From the NCBI RefSeq assembly GCF_004217555.1, contig NZ_SHKW01000001.1, positions 5,952,001 to 6,016,000 on the forward strand: 64,000 bases of DNA, written 5' to 3'. Under the pieces are notes generated by a model. It saw nothing but the letters and a program-made list of their open reading frames with translations. It made no database searches and was not told where the DNA came from. The position numbers and the translations under genes are program-made. The stretch comes from Edaphobacter modestus. GTDB lineage: Bacteria > Acidobacteriota > Terriglobia > Terriglobales > Acidobacteriaceae. Below, piece by piece: positions 24,870-33,682 of this stretch; position 1 is the first letter of the stretch, and every line of letters starts with the position of its first letter.

Positions 24870-26351
24870 ATGTACATTCCTTCAATGCGCCAATTCGGCC
24901 CGCTGTCCTTGTCGCTCTTCCTTTTCTTATTCTTGCGAGAACAGGGATGGTCGCAGTGCGCCGGGGTAGCTTCGACTCCGCTCGCCGCATTCAACTGCGC
25001 CGCTCATGAGATACCTGTGGGAAAGATCGCGACGCTGGACCCGACCCACGCCTATTCATTAGCTGACCTCGTCGATATTGCGGAACACAACAATCCACGC
25101 ACGCGCGTGGTTTGGGAGCGCGCTAAGCAGAAGGCGGAACAACTCGGCATCGCAAAAAGCGCCTATTATCCCGTTTTGACGGGGATTGCAACCTTCGCAA
25201 ATGAACGACTGATCGAGCCTTTTCCAAAACCGCTTGCCCCGCGCGGCTACATCATGGTCGAAGCCACTGTTGTGCAGCCCGAACTTGCACTGCAGTATCT
25301 TATCTTCGACTTTGGCAAGAGGGAGGCCAACATCGGCGCGGCGAAAGCCGAGGCCCTGGCCGCCGGGGCGAATTTCATCCAGGCCAACCAGGAAGTAGCG
25401 TTCCAGGTCACAAGCGACTATTACAAGCTGGTCACCGCACAAGAGCGTCTTCAAGCTGCCCAGGAAACTCTGAAGACCGCACAGACGACGCAGGACGCTG
25501 CCGAAGACCGGCTACAGAACGGACGAGCCACGATGCCGGATGTTCTTAATGCCAGGGCGGAAACATCGCAATCTGTCTTCGATCTGGAATCGGCCGACGG
25601 CGACGAGAAAATAGCACGGGTCACTCTGGCAGAGGAACTCGGCGTCGAGCCTTCGCCGAACATCGTGATTGACGCTCAAAAAAATGCTCCTTTGCCTGAC
25701 TCGTTGACCCTCTCCATCGATGAACTGATCAATCGCGCAATGGCCGACCGCCCCGACCTGATGGCGCAGGTCGCAGAAATCCGCGCCGCGGATAATGAGG
25801 TCCGCTCGGCCAAGGCGGAATACCGGCCAAAGATAGTGCTCTCGGGTTCGGGGGCGCAACAAGCCATTTGGCCATCTGCTGACTATGGTCAGCTCGGAGC
25901 AGCGAATGAACCCGTATGGTCTGCCTCACTTGGCATAGAGTGGCGAATCTTTGACGGGGGCGACCGAAAGAATCGATTGGCCATGGCTGAGTCAAAAAAG
26001 CGTGAGGCCCAGGATGAGTTGACGGACAAGCATGACCAGGCTCAACGCCAAGTCTGGACTGGTTTCATCGCCTTTCGCACAGCACAGAGGCAGGAACAAG
26101 CAGCGGTGGCGCTGCTCGAGTCGGCCAGTACCTCGTACTCGGCATCGCTGGATGCCTACAAGTATGGCGTCAAGAACCTGGTCGACGTGGTAACGGCAGA
26201 GAGGCAGTTGGCGCTGGCCCGGCTCTCCTCTGTATCCGCCCGCTCTCAACTCTTTCTGCAAGCAGTCCAACTAGAATTCGTGACCGGGAATCTGTTACGA
26301 AGCTTGCCCCCCGCGACCAAACTACAAACACAGGATGGCCAAAAGCAATGA
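24870..26351 (+). CDS. TolC-family outer-membrane efflux protein
   Basis: About 493 residues. Two outer-membrane efflux repeats show the long coiled-coil pattern ('AAGANFIQANQEVAFQVTSD', 'RLQNGRATMPDVLNARAE', 'YKYGVKNLVDVVTAERQLAL'). ATG 24870 has AAGG three bases upstream; the signal peptide core is 'LSLSLFLFLFLREQGWSQ'; ATG 24885 is also possible, and an upstream TTG is unlikely. Forms the exit duct for the HlyD/FUSC components encoded next. Its stop overlaps the ytcA-like start (ATGA). Confidence 0.88.
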   Translation: MYIPSMRQFGPLSLSLFLFLFLREQGWSQCAGVASTPLAAFNCAAHEIPVGKIATLDPTHAYSLADLVDIAEHNNPRTRVVWERAKQKAEQLGIAKSAYYPVLTGIATFANERLIEPFPKPLAPRGYIMVEATVVQPELALQYLIFDFGKREANIGAAKAEALAAGANFIQANQEVAFQVTSDYYKLVTAQERLQAAQETLKTAQTTQDAAEDRLQNGRATMPDVLNARAETSQSVFDLESADGDEKIARVTLAEELGVEPSPNIVIDAQKNAPLPDSLTLSIDELINRAMADRPDLMAQVAEIRAADNEVRSAKAEYRPKIVLSGSGAQQAIWPSADYGQLGAANEPVWSASLGIEWRIFDGGDRKNRLAMAESKKREAQDELTDKHDQAQRQVWTGFIAFRTAQRQEQAAVALLESASTSYSASLDAYKYGVKNLVDVVTAERQLALARLSSVSARSQLFLQAVQLEFVTGNLLRSLPPATKLQTQDGQKQ

Positions 26352-26608
26352 CCAAAGTGCGACTCTTCGGCGTTACAGTCACGTGCCTGTTATGCACCGG
26401 ATGTAGCCGTGCGCCTTCTATCTCTATCATCGGTTCCTTCTTCCCGGCGTGGATGGTTTGCCTCATCGCCGGAGTGGTTCTGGCATTTGCCGTTCGCTAT
26501 TTATTGCTGCGCTATCGATTGGAATCTGAAGTGGGCCCGGTTGCGCTTTTTTATCCATGCGTGGTCGCTGCTTCTACCTGCTTGTTGTGGTTGATTTTCT
26601 TCCGATAG
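26348..26608 (+). CDS. YtcA-family small lipoprotein
   Basis: Eighty-six residues. Signal peptide ends in a lipobox 'LLCTGC' (Cys at 19), then two transmembrane helices (about 32-52 and 64-84). Size, layout and position between tolC-like and hlyD-like genes fit the YtcA family that accompanies FUSC-type efflux pumps. Role in the pump unknown. Overlaps the preceding stop by four bases. Confidence 0.75.
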   Translation: MTKVRLFGVTVTCLLCTGCSRAPSISIIGSFFPAWMVCLIAGVVLAFAVRYLLLRYRLESEVGPVALFYPCVVAASTCLLWLIFFR

Positions 26609-26616
26609 GACAATGT

Positions 26617-27816
26617 ATGACACAGGACTCTGAGAACCTCAATCGCAAGCAACTGGGACGCCGCATCTTTTTCGGAGTAGTTGCCGGCGCTGTCGTTGCA
26701 TTGCTGTTTGTCACTCTGGATACCGAGCGGCATCCCCGGACCGACGACGCCAGCGTGCGGGCAAACTTCATCGAAATAGCCCCTGAGATCAGTGGACGTC
26801 TTGCCCAGTTGCCGGTCAAAGACAACGAGTTCGTGAAGCAGGGCGACTTACTATTCGTCATTGATCCACGCGACTACGAGTACGCTCTGCGGCAGGCTCT
26901 TTCCGACCAGGAAAATCTGGAACAGCGGATCATCGATACGAAGCGTAAAATCGCGGCGCAGAATAGCGCCGTCGACGCAGCAAGTGCCGCCGTCCATAAC
27001 TCCACCACCGCGATACGCACCGCCGGAAGTGGGGTTGATTTAGCCAAAGCAACGGTGTTGCGTGCCCAGGCTGCAGCCAATGCCGCAGAAGCCCAATTGA
27101 AATATGCCACCAACGACCTGCATCGCATTGAACCCTTGCTGCAGAAGCAATACGTGACGGTCGATCAAGTAGATCAAGCCAACACGGCGGTGCGAGTAGC
27201 TCGCGGCAGCTACGATGCAGCCCTGGCCGCGCTCAGCGAGGCACAGGCCCAGGAGACACAGGCGGCTCTTCGTCAGGAGGAAGCCGACGATCAGGCATCC
27301 GAATCACGCGCAAAGCTGGGCCAATCAATTCATGTCATCGACACCCTGGATATTCTTGAGTCGCAACGGCCCGGTCTCGCCGCAAAGGTCGATCGCGCCC
27401 GACTCGACCTTGAACGATGCCGCGTCGTCGCGCCCTTCAATGCCTACGTGACCAATATGAACATCTCAGAGGGCGCCTACGCGCGACCGGGCACTCCGAT
27501 GTTCACGCTCATCGATACCCGTAAATGGTGGGTCGTCGCAAACTATCGTGAGGGGAAAGTGAAAAACATACGCGTCGGCTCACCGGTCGAAGTTTACCTC
27601 ATGGGGCATCCAGAAAGAAAGTTCACTGGGCTGGTGGAGAGTATCGGGTATGGCGTGTTCCCCGAGGATGGCAGCGTAGTCGCCGGACTCCCCAATATCG
27701 AACGGACCCTCAACTGGGTGCATCTCTCGTCGCGGTTCCCGGTTCGCATTCGTATTCAGAACCCCGATTCCGATCTGTTCCGTATCGGAGCTACAGCCGT
27801 GACGGTGGTGAGATAG
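26617..27816 (+). CDS. HlyD-family membrane fusion protein (AaeA/YdhJ-like)
   Basis: A 399-residue periplasmic adaptor. Inner-membrane anchor at about 17-37 ('IFFGVVAGAVVALLFVTL'), then the biotinyl-lipoyl-like motif 'IAPEISGRLAQLPVKDNEFV' and a long alpha hairpin, closing with 'FNAYVTNMNISEGAYARPG' and a beta-barrel domain. ATG 26617 has AGGA seven bases upstream; the open frame extends 60 bases further back into ytcA without support. It links the FUSC permease to the TolC-like duct. Confidence 0.9.
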   Translation: MTQDSENLNRKQLGRRIFFGVVAGAVVALLFVTLDTERHPRTDDASVRANFIEIAPEISGRLAQLPVKDNEFVKQGDLLFVIDPRDYEYALRQALSDQENLEQRIIDTKRKIAAQNSAVDAASAAVHNSTTAIRTAGSGVDLAKATVLRAQAAANAAEAQLKYATNDLHRIEPLLQKQYVTVDQVDQANTAVRVARGSYDAALAALSEAQAQETQAALRQEEADDQASESRAKLGQSIHVIDTLDILESQRPGLAAKVDRARLDLERCRVVAPFNAYVTNMNISEGAYARPGTPMFTLIDTRKWWVVANYREGKVKNIRVGSPVEVYLMGHPERKFTGLVESIGYGVFPEDGSVVAGLPNIERTLNWVHLSSRFPVRIRIQNPDSDLFRIGATAVTVVR

Positions 27817-27820
27817 CCGG

Positions 27821-29896
27821 ATGGTCGAAGATTTCTCATTCCCGAAGCCCACACCGTGGCTGCAACGCGTCTGGCAGGATCTCCAGCCCACACCCGGACG
27901 TCTCAACAGTTCTCTTCGGATGACATTGGCATCCATCCTCGTGCTGGTGTTGATGCTGGTGCTGCAAATGCCGTACATCGCCTATGGCTTGTACTTCATG
28001 TTTCTCATCGGACGAGAGAGTCCTTCCGTATCCCTGCGAACGGCCTTTGTCCTTGTTGTGACCATAGTGCTCGTGATCGTCGTCGAGATGGCTGTTGTTA
28101 TTGTCAGTGACAATGATCCGATGGCGCGCGTCCTCAGCGTTGCCATTGTGACATTCATTGGCGGAATGATTCTAGTGAGCACGAGCCTCCCGTCACTCGG
28201 CGGAGCCATTGGGTTCATCTACTGCGTTGTCATTGGCTTCTGGGAACATCACGCACACGAGGACACAATAGTAAAGAATTCGCTTCGCCTGGTAGCCGCG
28301 TTTGCAATCGCTGCAGTCTGTGGCGTTGCCGTGGAGTACATCTTTGGTGCGCGCGCCCCGGCTGATCGCCTGGAAGACCAGTTCCGCATTCGCTATCAGT
28401 CTTTGGAGGAGATGTTCAGCCTGTGCGCACGGGAGGGGGTCAGTCCGAAACAACGGTTCGATGCTGCCGCCCGTGTGTCACGCCTTGCGGCTGCGGGGCA
28501 AACAGGAATGATGGATCTATATAACCAGATCGTCGACCGCAATCTTGACACTGGCTACCTTCCCATTGGAACGCGCGTGCAGATCACGATGCTGGCCGAA
28601 CTCATGGATCATTCTGCAGCCTTTGGCTTGCAGAGCGACACCCGCGACGATCCCGAATTTATCGAGCGTTGTGCGCGCATCGCTGAACAATGTGGCCGCC
28701 TGATTCCTGCAGCCATCCCGCAATCGGAGAAGCGCCTGGAGCCCGGGCCGCAAACAACGAATACCTTACTGGATCGTGTGGAAGCGACCATCCACTCCAT
28801 CCTGGTGATGCCCGTCAATCTGGGCGCTGCGAAGAACAAGGAGTTGGCTGTCCTGCCCTCCAGAAATGTCCCCTTTCTGATTCCGGGTGCGATCCGAGAT
28901 AAGGATAATATCGCCTTCGCTCTCAAGATCAGTCTCTGCGCCACGGTCTGTTACATCGTGTACAACGCAATCGACTGGCCGGGAGTATCGACATCGGTCA
29001 CTACAGTCATGGTTACAGGACTGAGCACTACAGCTGCGATGAAACAGCGGGTCACTCTTCGCATACTGGGCTCGCTCTTGGGTGGCCTGTTGCTTGGACT
29101 CGGAACTATTGCGCTTCTCTTTCCTTACATGGACTCGATCACCTCGCTCATTGTCCTGGTAGGTACCATCGCGTTTGCCGCATCATGGATCTCCGGAGGA
29201 TCACGGTTCAACTACTTGGGTATTCAGGTTGCATTTGCCTTTTACCTCGTGGCGCTTTTGGACTTTAGCGCGTCCACGGAGTTGGCGCCAGCTCGCGATC
29301 GATTCATCGGAATAATCTTTGCTCTTGTCGTTATGTGGTTCGTATTCGATCAAATCTGGCCGGTACGCACGGTGACCGCCATGCGCCGTGTACTGGCTTC
29401 CGTACTAAGAAGCGGGGCCAGTCTCTTTCTGCTAATTGACGCTGCCGAGCAGCGCGATCAACTTCTACGGGAAACAGAGAGCGTACGCGACCGGGTGGGA
29501 AAGAATATCTCCGCCCTCCGAACCATGAGCGAAGCAGTCGAATACGAATTCGGTGTCGATCGTGATCAACACCTTCGTTCAAGTGAATTGATCCTTCAGA
29601 TCTCCATCACGTCTGCAGCACTGATCTGGAATCAGGTCGCAGTTCTGCACGATCAACAAGGGATAGACGTTTCTTCCGAACCCGGTCTTGTGGAGATGCG
29701 CCGAAAACTGGCAGACCACATGAACGTCATGGCCGAGGCTATAGGCCGGAAGACCGGCTTTCCCCCAGAATCTTCAGCCGGCCTTGCCAGCCCGTCGTTG
29801 TTGAATAGCGAGCACAATGGCGAATACACCCGGAACACGATCGCTCGCTACGAAGACCTACAAAATCTGGCCTCAGCCCTCAGCCGGGAAGCATAG
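27821..29896 (+). CDS. FUSC-family inner-membrane transporter (AaeB/YdhK-like)
   Basis: A 691-residue protein with two blocks of about six helices each (about 30-180 and 360-510) separated by and followed by cytoplasmic regions, the standard FUSC layout. Known members (AaeB) export aromatic carboxylic acids; other FUSC proteins export fusaric acid. With the HlyD and TolC-like proteins it makes a tripartite pump, spaced four bases after hlyD. The substrate here is unknown; neighbouring aldehyde dehydrogenase and monooxygenase genes make aromatic acids plausible. Confidence 0.9.
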   Translation: MVEDFSFPKPTPWLQRVWQDLQPTPGRLNSSLRMTLASILVLVLMLVLQMPYIAYGLYFMFLIGRESPSVSLRTAFVLVVTIVLVIVVEMAVVIVSDNDPMARVLSVAIVTFIGGMILVSTSLPSLGGAIGFIYCVVIGFWEHHAHEDTIVKNSLRLVAAFAIAAVCGVAVEYIFGARAPADRLEDQFRIRYQSLEEMFSLCAREGVSPKQRFDAAARVSRLAAAGQTGMMDLYNQIVDRNLDTGYLPIGTRVQITMLAELMDHSAAFGLQSDTRDDPEFIERCARIAEQCGRLIPAAIPQSEKRLEPGPQTTNTLLDRVEATIHSILVMPVNLGAAKNKELAVLPSRNVPFLIPGAIRDKDNIAFALKISLCATVCYIVYNAIDWPGVSTSVTTVMVTGLSTTAAMKQRVTLRILGSLLGGLLLGLGTIALLFPYMDSITSLIVLVGTIAFAASWISGGSRFNYLGIQVAFAFYLVALLDFSASTELAPARDRFIGIIFALVVMWFVFDQIWPVRTVTAMRRVLASVLRSGASLFLLIDAAEQRDQLLRETESVRDRVGKNISALRTMSEAVEYEFGVDRDQHLRSSELILQISITSAALIWNQVAVLHDQQGIDVSSEPGLVEMRRKLADHMNVMAEAIGRKTGFPPESSAGLASPSLLNSEHNGEYTRNTIARYEDLQNLASALSREA

Positions 29897-30156
29897 GCCA
29901 CAATCGGCGTTTTTCTCTGAAAGGCAACGCGAGTGATCGCTGTGAACCGTCGGAATTACTAGGTCGATTCGGTTTCGGAGAAGATCACCCGGCACGATCA
30001 CATTGAGAGCACGTCTGGCCCAGCATCGAGGCAGACAAGTTGCGTTTGTCTGCGTGATCAAGGGGCAGAGGCACAAACGCACGTAAGCGAACATGCCAAC
30101 GGGCCGCAGCCAAGCTAACAGCCACCTCGAACTCTGCTCAGGCCATTTACGAGTAG
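29897..30156. other. Intergenic region after the efflux operon
   Basis: No gene and no clear hairpin found. It ends where cassette C begins. Confidence 0.4.
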
Positions 30157-30238
30157 GTGGAAACACGACCCCAACGAATTCCACGAAAACCACGATGACG
30201 AATCAGCGTACATCGATGCCTTTTCAGGCATTTGCGAA

Positions 30239-30254
30239 TGGCATTCCGCTTGCA
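30239..30254 (+). promoter_or_regulatory. Sigma-54 promoter C
   Basis: TGGCAT-TCCGC-TTGCA with exact -24/-12 spacing, about 90 bases upstream of the ~240-residue protein gene. Confidence 0.85.
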
Positions 30255-30308
30255 TTAGCAAATGTACATTTTGGCTGTAAATTACGCTTCGGCGTGGAGG
30301 CGATGCCA

Positions 30309-30350
30309 ATGACCTTCAGGAGTTGCCGGTCACCGGGGAGAATGCCATGA
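30309..30350 (+). pseudogene. Truncated STAS-like start forming a 13-codon leader
   Basis: ATG ACC TTC AGG matches the start of the STAS-like gene in the other cassettes, with GGAGG eight bases upstream. After four codons homology ends; the frame closes with TGA that overlaps the ATG of the next gene (ATGA at 30347-30350). Translating this leader would couple to the downstream gene. Whether it is made is unknown. Confidence 0.5.
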
Positions 30351-31069
30351 GTGAGCTTCTTGATTTGGTTTTACGAGCACACGGCGGTCTGGATCGCTGG
30401 AACAAATTCAACAAGGTGAGCGCAACATTTGTGGCCGGAGGCGGATTGCTGCCCATGAAGGGGCTTGAGGCCGATCCGAAACCTCTCGATGGAACGGTCA
30501 CAATCCATGAGCAAAGTACAGTCATTCGACCTTTTGGACAACCCGATTGGCGAATGATATTTACGCCCAACTGTGTCTCGATCGAAACGACCGCGGGTCT
30601 TGTCGTACAGGAGCGCTCGAACCCCCGAGGAGCGTTTGCTGGTCACACGATGAATACGCCCTGGGACCTACTTCATCGCGCATACTTCAACGGTTACGCA
30701 CGGTGGACATACCTTACGACTCCATTCCTGATGGCAATGCCAGACTTCGAGGTGACCGAGATTGCGCCGTGGCAAGAGGGTGCAGAGCAGTGGCGAGGTT
30801 TGCGCGCACGATTTCCGGGCACAATCGCCAGCCACAGCAGAGAACAGGACTTCTACTTCGGCGATGACTTCCTCCTTCGCCGGCATGATTACCACTTGGA
30901 GATCGCTGGTGGAGTCCCCGTAGCGCAATACGTATATGACCTTGTCGATGCGGACGGGTTCCGCTTTCCCACGAAGAGACGTGCATACGTCCGCGGGCCA
31001 CATCTGAAAGCAATTCGCGACCTTCTCCTGATCTCACTTGATCTGAGTGATTTCGAGGTCATGAGCTAG
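30347..31069 (+). CDS. Conserved ~240-residue protein, paralogue 2
   Basis: A 240-residue paralogue of the product at 14952, collinear over its full length: 'AHGGLDRWNKFNKV', 'GGGLLPMKG', 'FAGHTMNTPWDLLHRAYFNG', 'YLTTPFLMAM', 'LLRRHDYHLEIAGG', 'FPTKRRAYVRGP'. No signal peptide. ATG 30347 follows GGGGAGA and is preferred over a TTG at 30323. It is the first full gene after sigma-54 promoter C. Function unknown; a soluble beta-rich binding protein is the best guess. Confidence 0.8.
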   Translation: MSELLDLVLRAHGGLDRWNKFNKVSATFVAGGGLLPMKGLEADPKPLDGTVTIHEQSTVIRPFGQPDWRMIFTPNCVSIETTAGLVVQERSNPRGAFAGHTMNTPWDLLHRAYFNGYARWTYLTTPFLMAMPDFEVTEIAPWQEGAEQWRGLRARFPGTIASHSREQDFYFGDDFLLRRHDYHLEIAGGVPVAQYVYDLVDADGFRFPTKRRAYVRGPHLKAIRDLLLISLDLSDFEVMS

Positions 31070-31279
31070 TTCTTGGAAGGATAGAAGTCTATGACAGGAA
31101 GTAAACACTTAATAGCAATTTTGTCTTCAGCGAAATGCTTGTGGCCGCCCTGACCACGCACGTCAAGGGGGGAAGTACTACCTCGAACTAATCCCAATGG
31201 GCCACGAGAGATTATCAAAAGTCTAGGGGCAAAGTGGTGTTGGTAGTCAACGAGTTCTTTTCAGGAAAGAGGTGAAGCG

Positions 31280-32278
31280 GTGTCTTCCGATTTGACCGAA
31301 GCAAGCAGCAGAGTTCGGACTCCAGTTGAGGAGGCTTCAGTCGTCAGGCCTTCTGCCCAAAAATCACGACGCCGCTGGGCTGTAATGCTAGCAGGTGGCG
31401 ACGGGGCCCGTTTGCAAAGTTTGACGCTAAAAATCGCGGGCGACTCGAGGCCAAAGCAGTTTTGTTCCATCGTCGGTAGAGAGAGCCTTCTCGCCCAAAC
31501 GCGAGCGCGCATCGAATCGCTTATTCATGTTGATCGAGAGCTCTTCGTCGTGACACGTGCACACGAAAGTTACTATCGCGAGGAATTACGGGATGTGGAC
31601 GACTCGCGCATCATCTCGCAACCCTTGAATCGCGGTACTGGTGTCGCGGTTGCAATAGCACTTCTTCATATACTGCAGCGTGACGCGGATGCGGTAGTCA
31701 TGTTCGTCCCGTGTGATCACTACTACTCCGACTCTGAGGCTTGCGGCCGAGCCATCAGGGCGGCTATATCTGGCGCCGAACAATATCCGGATTCGATCGT
31801 CCTTGTGGGTGCCAAGGCCCACTATCCGGAAGTCGAATACGGATGGATAGAACTCGGCTCGGCCATTTCGCATGTGCCAATTCCATTGCTGCAGGTGAAC
31901 CGGTTTTGGGAAAAGCCATCGTTGCTGCAGGCTCAAACACTTTTGCAACGCGGCTGCCTCTGGAACACTTTCGTGACCGTCGGACACGCCAGAGCCTTCC
32001 TCGATTTGGTCTGTTCACAGGTTCCGAACGTCGTTCCGTCTCTCGCTAAGGCCATGGCAGAAAATGAACTCGACGTTGCGTACCGGCTCATGCCGGCCGT
32101 GGATTTTTCGCGCGAAGTTTTGGCTCCTCAGCCTCATCGATTGTTGGCGGTGCCCGATACGACATCGGGATGGGCCGATCTCGGCAGTCCTACTCGTGTG
32201 ATGGATATCCTGACTCGTAACAAAATTCAACCAGCGTGGTTGCGCGACGGGTTCTGCTTCTCAAAAGCTGCGGGATGA
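31280..32278 (+). CDS. Mannose-1-phosphate guanylyltransferase-like nucleotidyltransferase
   Basis: A 332-residue NTP_transferase. The signature 'MLAGGDGARLQSLT' followed by 'RPKQFC' is the nucleotide loop and KxFx motif of GDP-mannose pyrophosphorylases; 'FVPCDHYYSD' supplies the metal-binding Asp and 'EYGWIELG' and 'FWEKP' contact sugar. It lacks the C-terminal isomerase domain of bifunctional ManC. It starts at GTG with GAGGTGAAG upstream. The N-terminal ~32 residues are extra. Likely makes GDP-mannose or a related nucleotide sugar; the exact sugar cannot be told. Confidence 0.8.
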   Translation: MSSDLTEASSRVRTPVEEASVVRPSAQKSRRRWAVMLAGGDGARLQSLTLKIAGDSRPKQFCSIVGRESLLAQTRARIESLIHVDRELFVVTRAHESYYREELRDVDDSRIISQPLNRGTGVAVAIALLHILQRDADAVVMFVPCDHYYSDSEACGRAIRAAISGAEQYPDSIVLVGAKAHYPEVEYGWIELGSAISHVPIPLLQVNRFWEKPSLLQAQTLLQRGCLWNTFVTVGHARAFLDLVCSQVPNVVPSLAKAMAENELDVAYRLMPAVDFSREVLAPQPHRLLAVPDTTSGWADLGSPTRVMDILTRNKIQPAWLRDGFCFSKAAG

Positions 32279-32395
32279 CTTCCTTGCAGACCTGCACTGC
32301 GTTGCTCTTACCTAAATTTGGATTGACGCCGTCGTTGCGACGAATTGGGAGGGGCCACTAATACCAGGAACAGCAAGACCCGGTTAGAGGATGAC

Positions 32396-32833
32396 ATGTA
32401 CAAGAATGTATTGATTGCCATAAATGATTCACCGGCAGCCGAACGAGCCCTGCATCGCGCGATAGCTCTGGCCGAAATCGATAACGGAGATCTATTTGTA
32501 GTGTCAATAGACGAGGGACTACCTGTTTTTGAGTCCATTGTCTGGGCGGTTTCAGACAACCTCGCCAAAATACTAGAAGAAGATCGAATGAATTTGTACC
32601 GACACCTTCTCGATGATGCGCAGAAGCAGGCACAGAGCCATTCCATTCATCTGCATTCGACCCTCGCGGAGGGTAAGCCGGCGGATAGCATTCTGGAAGC
32701 TGTTCAGCAAGTACATGCAGACCTTCTCGTTTTAGGAATCTCTCCTCACTTCGGGATTGGCGGCCTGATATTGGGTAGTACGGCGATGGAACTGGCGCGG
32801 AGAGCGCGATGTGACGTTCTTGGAGTTCACTAA
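32396..32833 (+). CDS. Universal stress protein (UspA family)
   Basis: A 145-residue UspA-fold protein: 'YKNVLIAINDSPAAERALHR' at the start and the ATP-binding type motif near the end, 'LVLGISPHFGIGGLILGSTA' (compare G-2x-G-9x-G-S/T). ATG 32396 follows GAGG by five bases; an upstream TTG frame is ignored. Intact, unlike the remnant at 24626. Confidence 0.85.
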   Translation: MYKNVLIAINDSPAAERALHRAIALAEIDNGDLFVVSIDEGLPVFESIVWAVSDNLAKILEEDRMNLYRHLLDDAQKQAQSHSIHLHSTLAEGKPADSILEAVQQVHADLLVLGISPHFGIGGLILGSTAMELARRARCDVLGVH

Positions 32834-32933
32834 ATTTGATAAGCCAAGGAATCATGGAAGACCTGTCCCAACCATTTTCTTTGAGCCACTTTGCTGGCTC
32901 GTCAGACCGGCAGGAAACAGTGAGGAAATAATC

Positions 32934-33647
32934 GTGACGCGAAAGACTCCGACCAGCAGCATCACACTCGAAGAATCCATTGGTGATGTTCTGCTTCGGC
33001 GACTCCGTGAGGTTGGGCTCGCTCACGTCTTCGGGGTGGCGAGCGACTTCAACCTTGAGCTCCTGGAGCAAATGGAGTCCGCGGATGGTCCCAAGTGGGT
33101 AGGGTGCTGCAACGAACTTAACGCTTCCTACGCAGCCGACGGATATGCCCGGACCCACGGACTGAGTGCGCTCATCACAACTTACGGAGTCGGCGAACTC
33201 AGCGCGCTTTGCGGTATCGCTGGCGCCTTCGCCGAGCATCTCCCAATCATCGCGATCACCGGGGCTCCTCGCATAAGTGAGATCGCACGCGGGGGACTGG
33301 TCCACCACACGGTCGGCGATGGCAACTTTCAAAATATGATGGAATGTGGCCGTCAGTTCAGCGTTGCCCAGGCTCGAATTTCACCCCAGAACGCAGTAGT
33401 TGAGATCGATCACTGTCTCCGGGCATGCATCCTTCAGAAGCAGCCGGTTTACCTCCAACTTCCCTCCGACCTGGCCCACATAAAGATCGAAACACCCCAG
33501 GCCCCCTTCTTGGTCACCTTTTCCAGCGACACTGAGATGCTGGAAGATTTTGTGAACACGGCTGGAAATCGTATTCGTCTGTACACCCTCGAAACGCACA
33601 GTCGGGATCTCAAACCGGATGAGGGTGATCGCTGGCTGAACGACTAA
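32934..33647 (+). pseudogene. Thiamine-diphosphate decarboxylase, N-terminal part only
   Basis: From GTG 32934, about 200 residues match the PYR domain of indolepyruvate/pyruvate decarboxylases: 'HVFGVASDFNLELLEQM', the catalytic Glu in 'CNELNASYAADGYART', 'YGVGELSALCGIAGAFAEHL' in part and 'KQPVYLQLPSDLA'. After 'NTAGNRI' homology stops and 27 unrelated codons ('HSRDLKPDEGDRWLND') finish the frame, perhaps the tail of another gene. The central and PP domains, with the thiamine-pyrophosphate site, are missing, so it cannot be active alone. Confidence 0.75.
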
Positions 33648-33682
33648 TCAACTTGCACCGCCCTTGAAGAGGAGATTTAGAG

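Larger units (their letters stand above)
30157..30350 (+). repeat. Dispersed sigma-54 cassette, copy C
   Basis: Begins at GTGGAAACACGA and keeps the promoter at the same 81-base distance as copy B. After the promoter 49 bases lead to ATGCCAATG, the STAS-like start with both ATGs intact, but the gene is cut after a few codons and joined to the ~240-residue gene. No activator remnant remains upstream. Confidence 0.85.

Noticed and set aside
32358..33332. 324-codon minus-strand frame across the stress protein and decarboxylase
   Set aside because: Shadow of two plus-strand genes with clear homology; no domain of its own.
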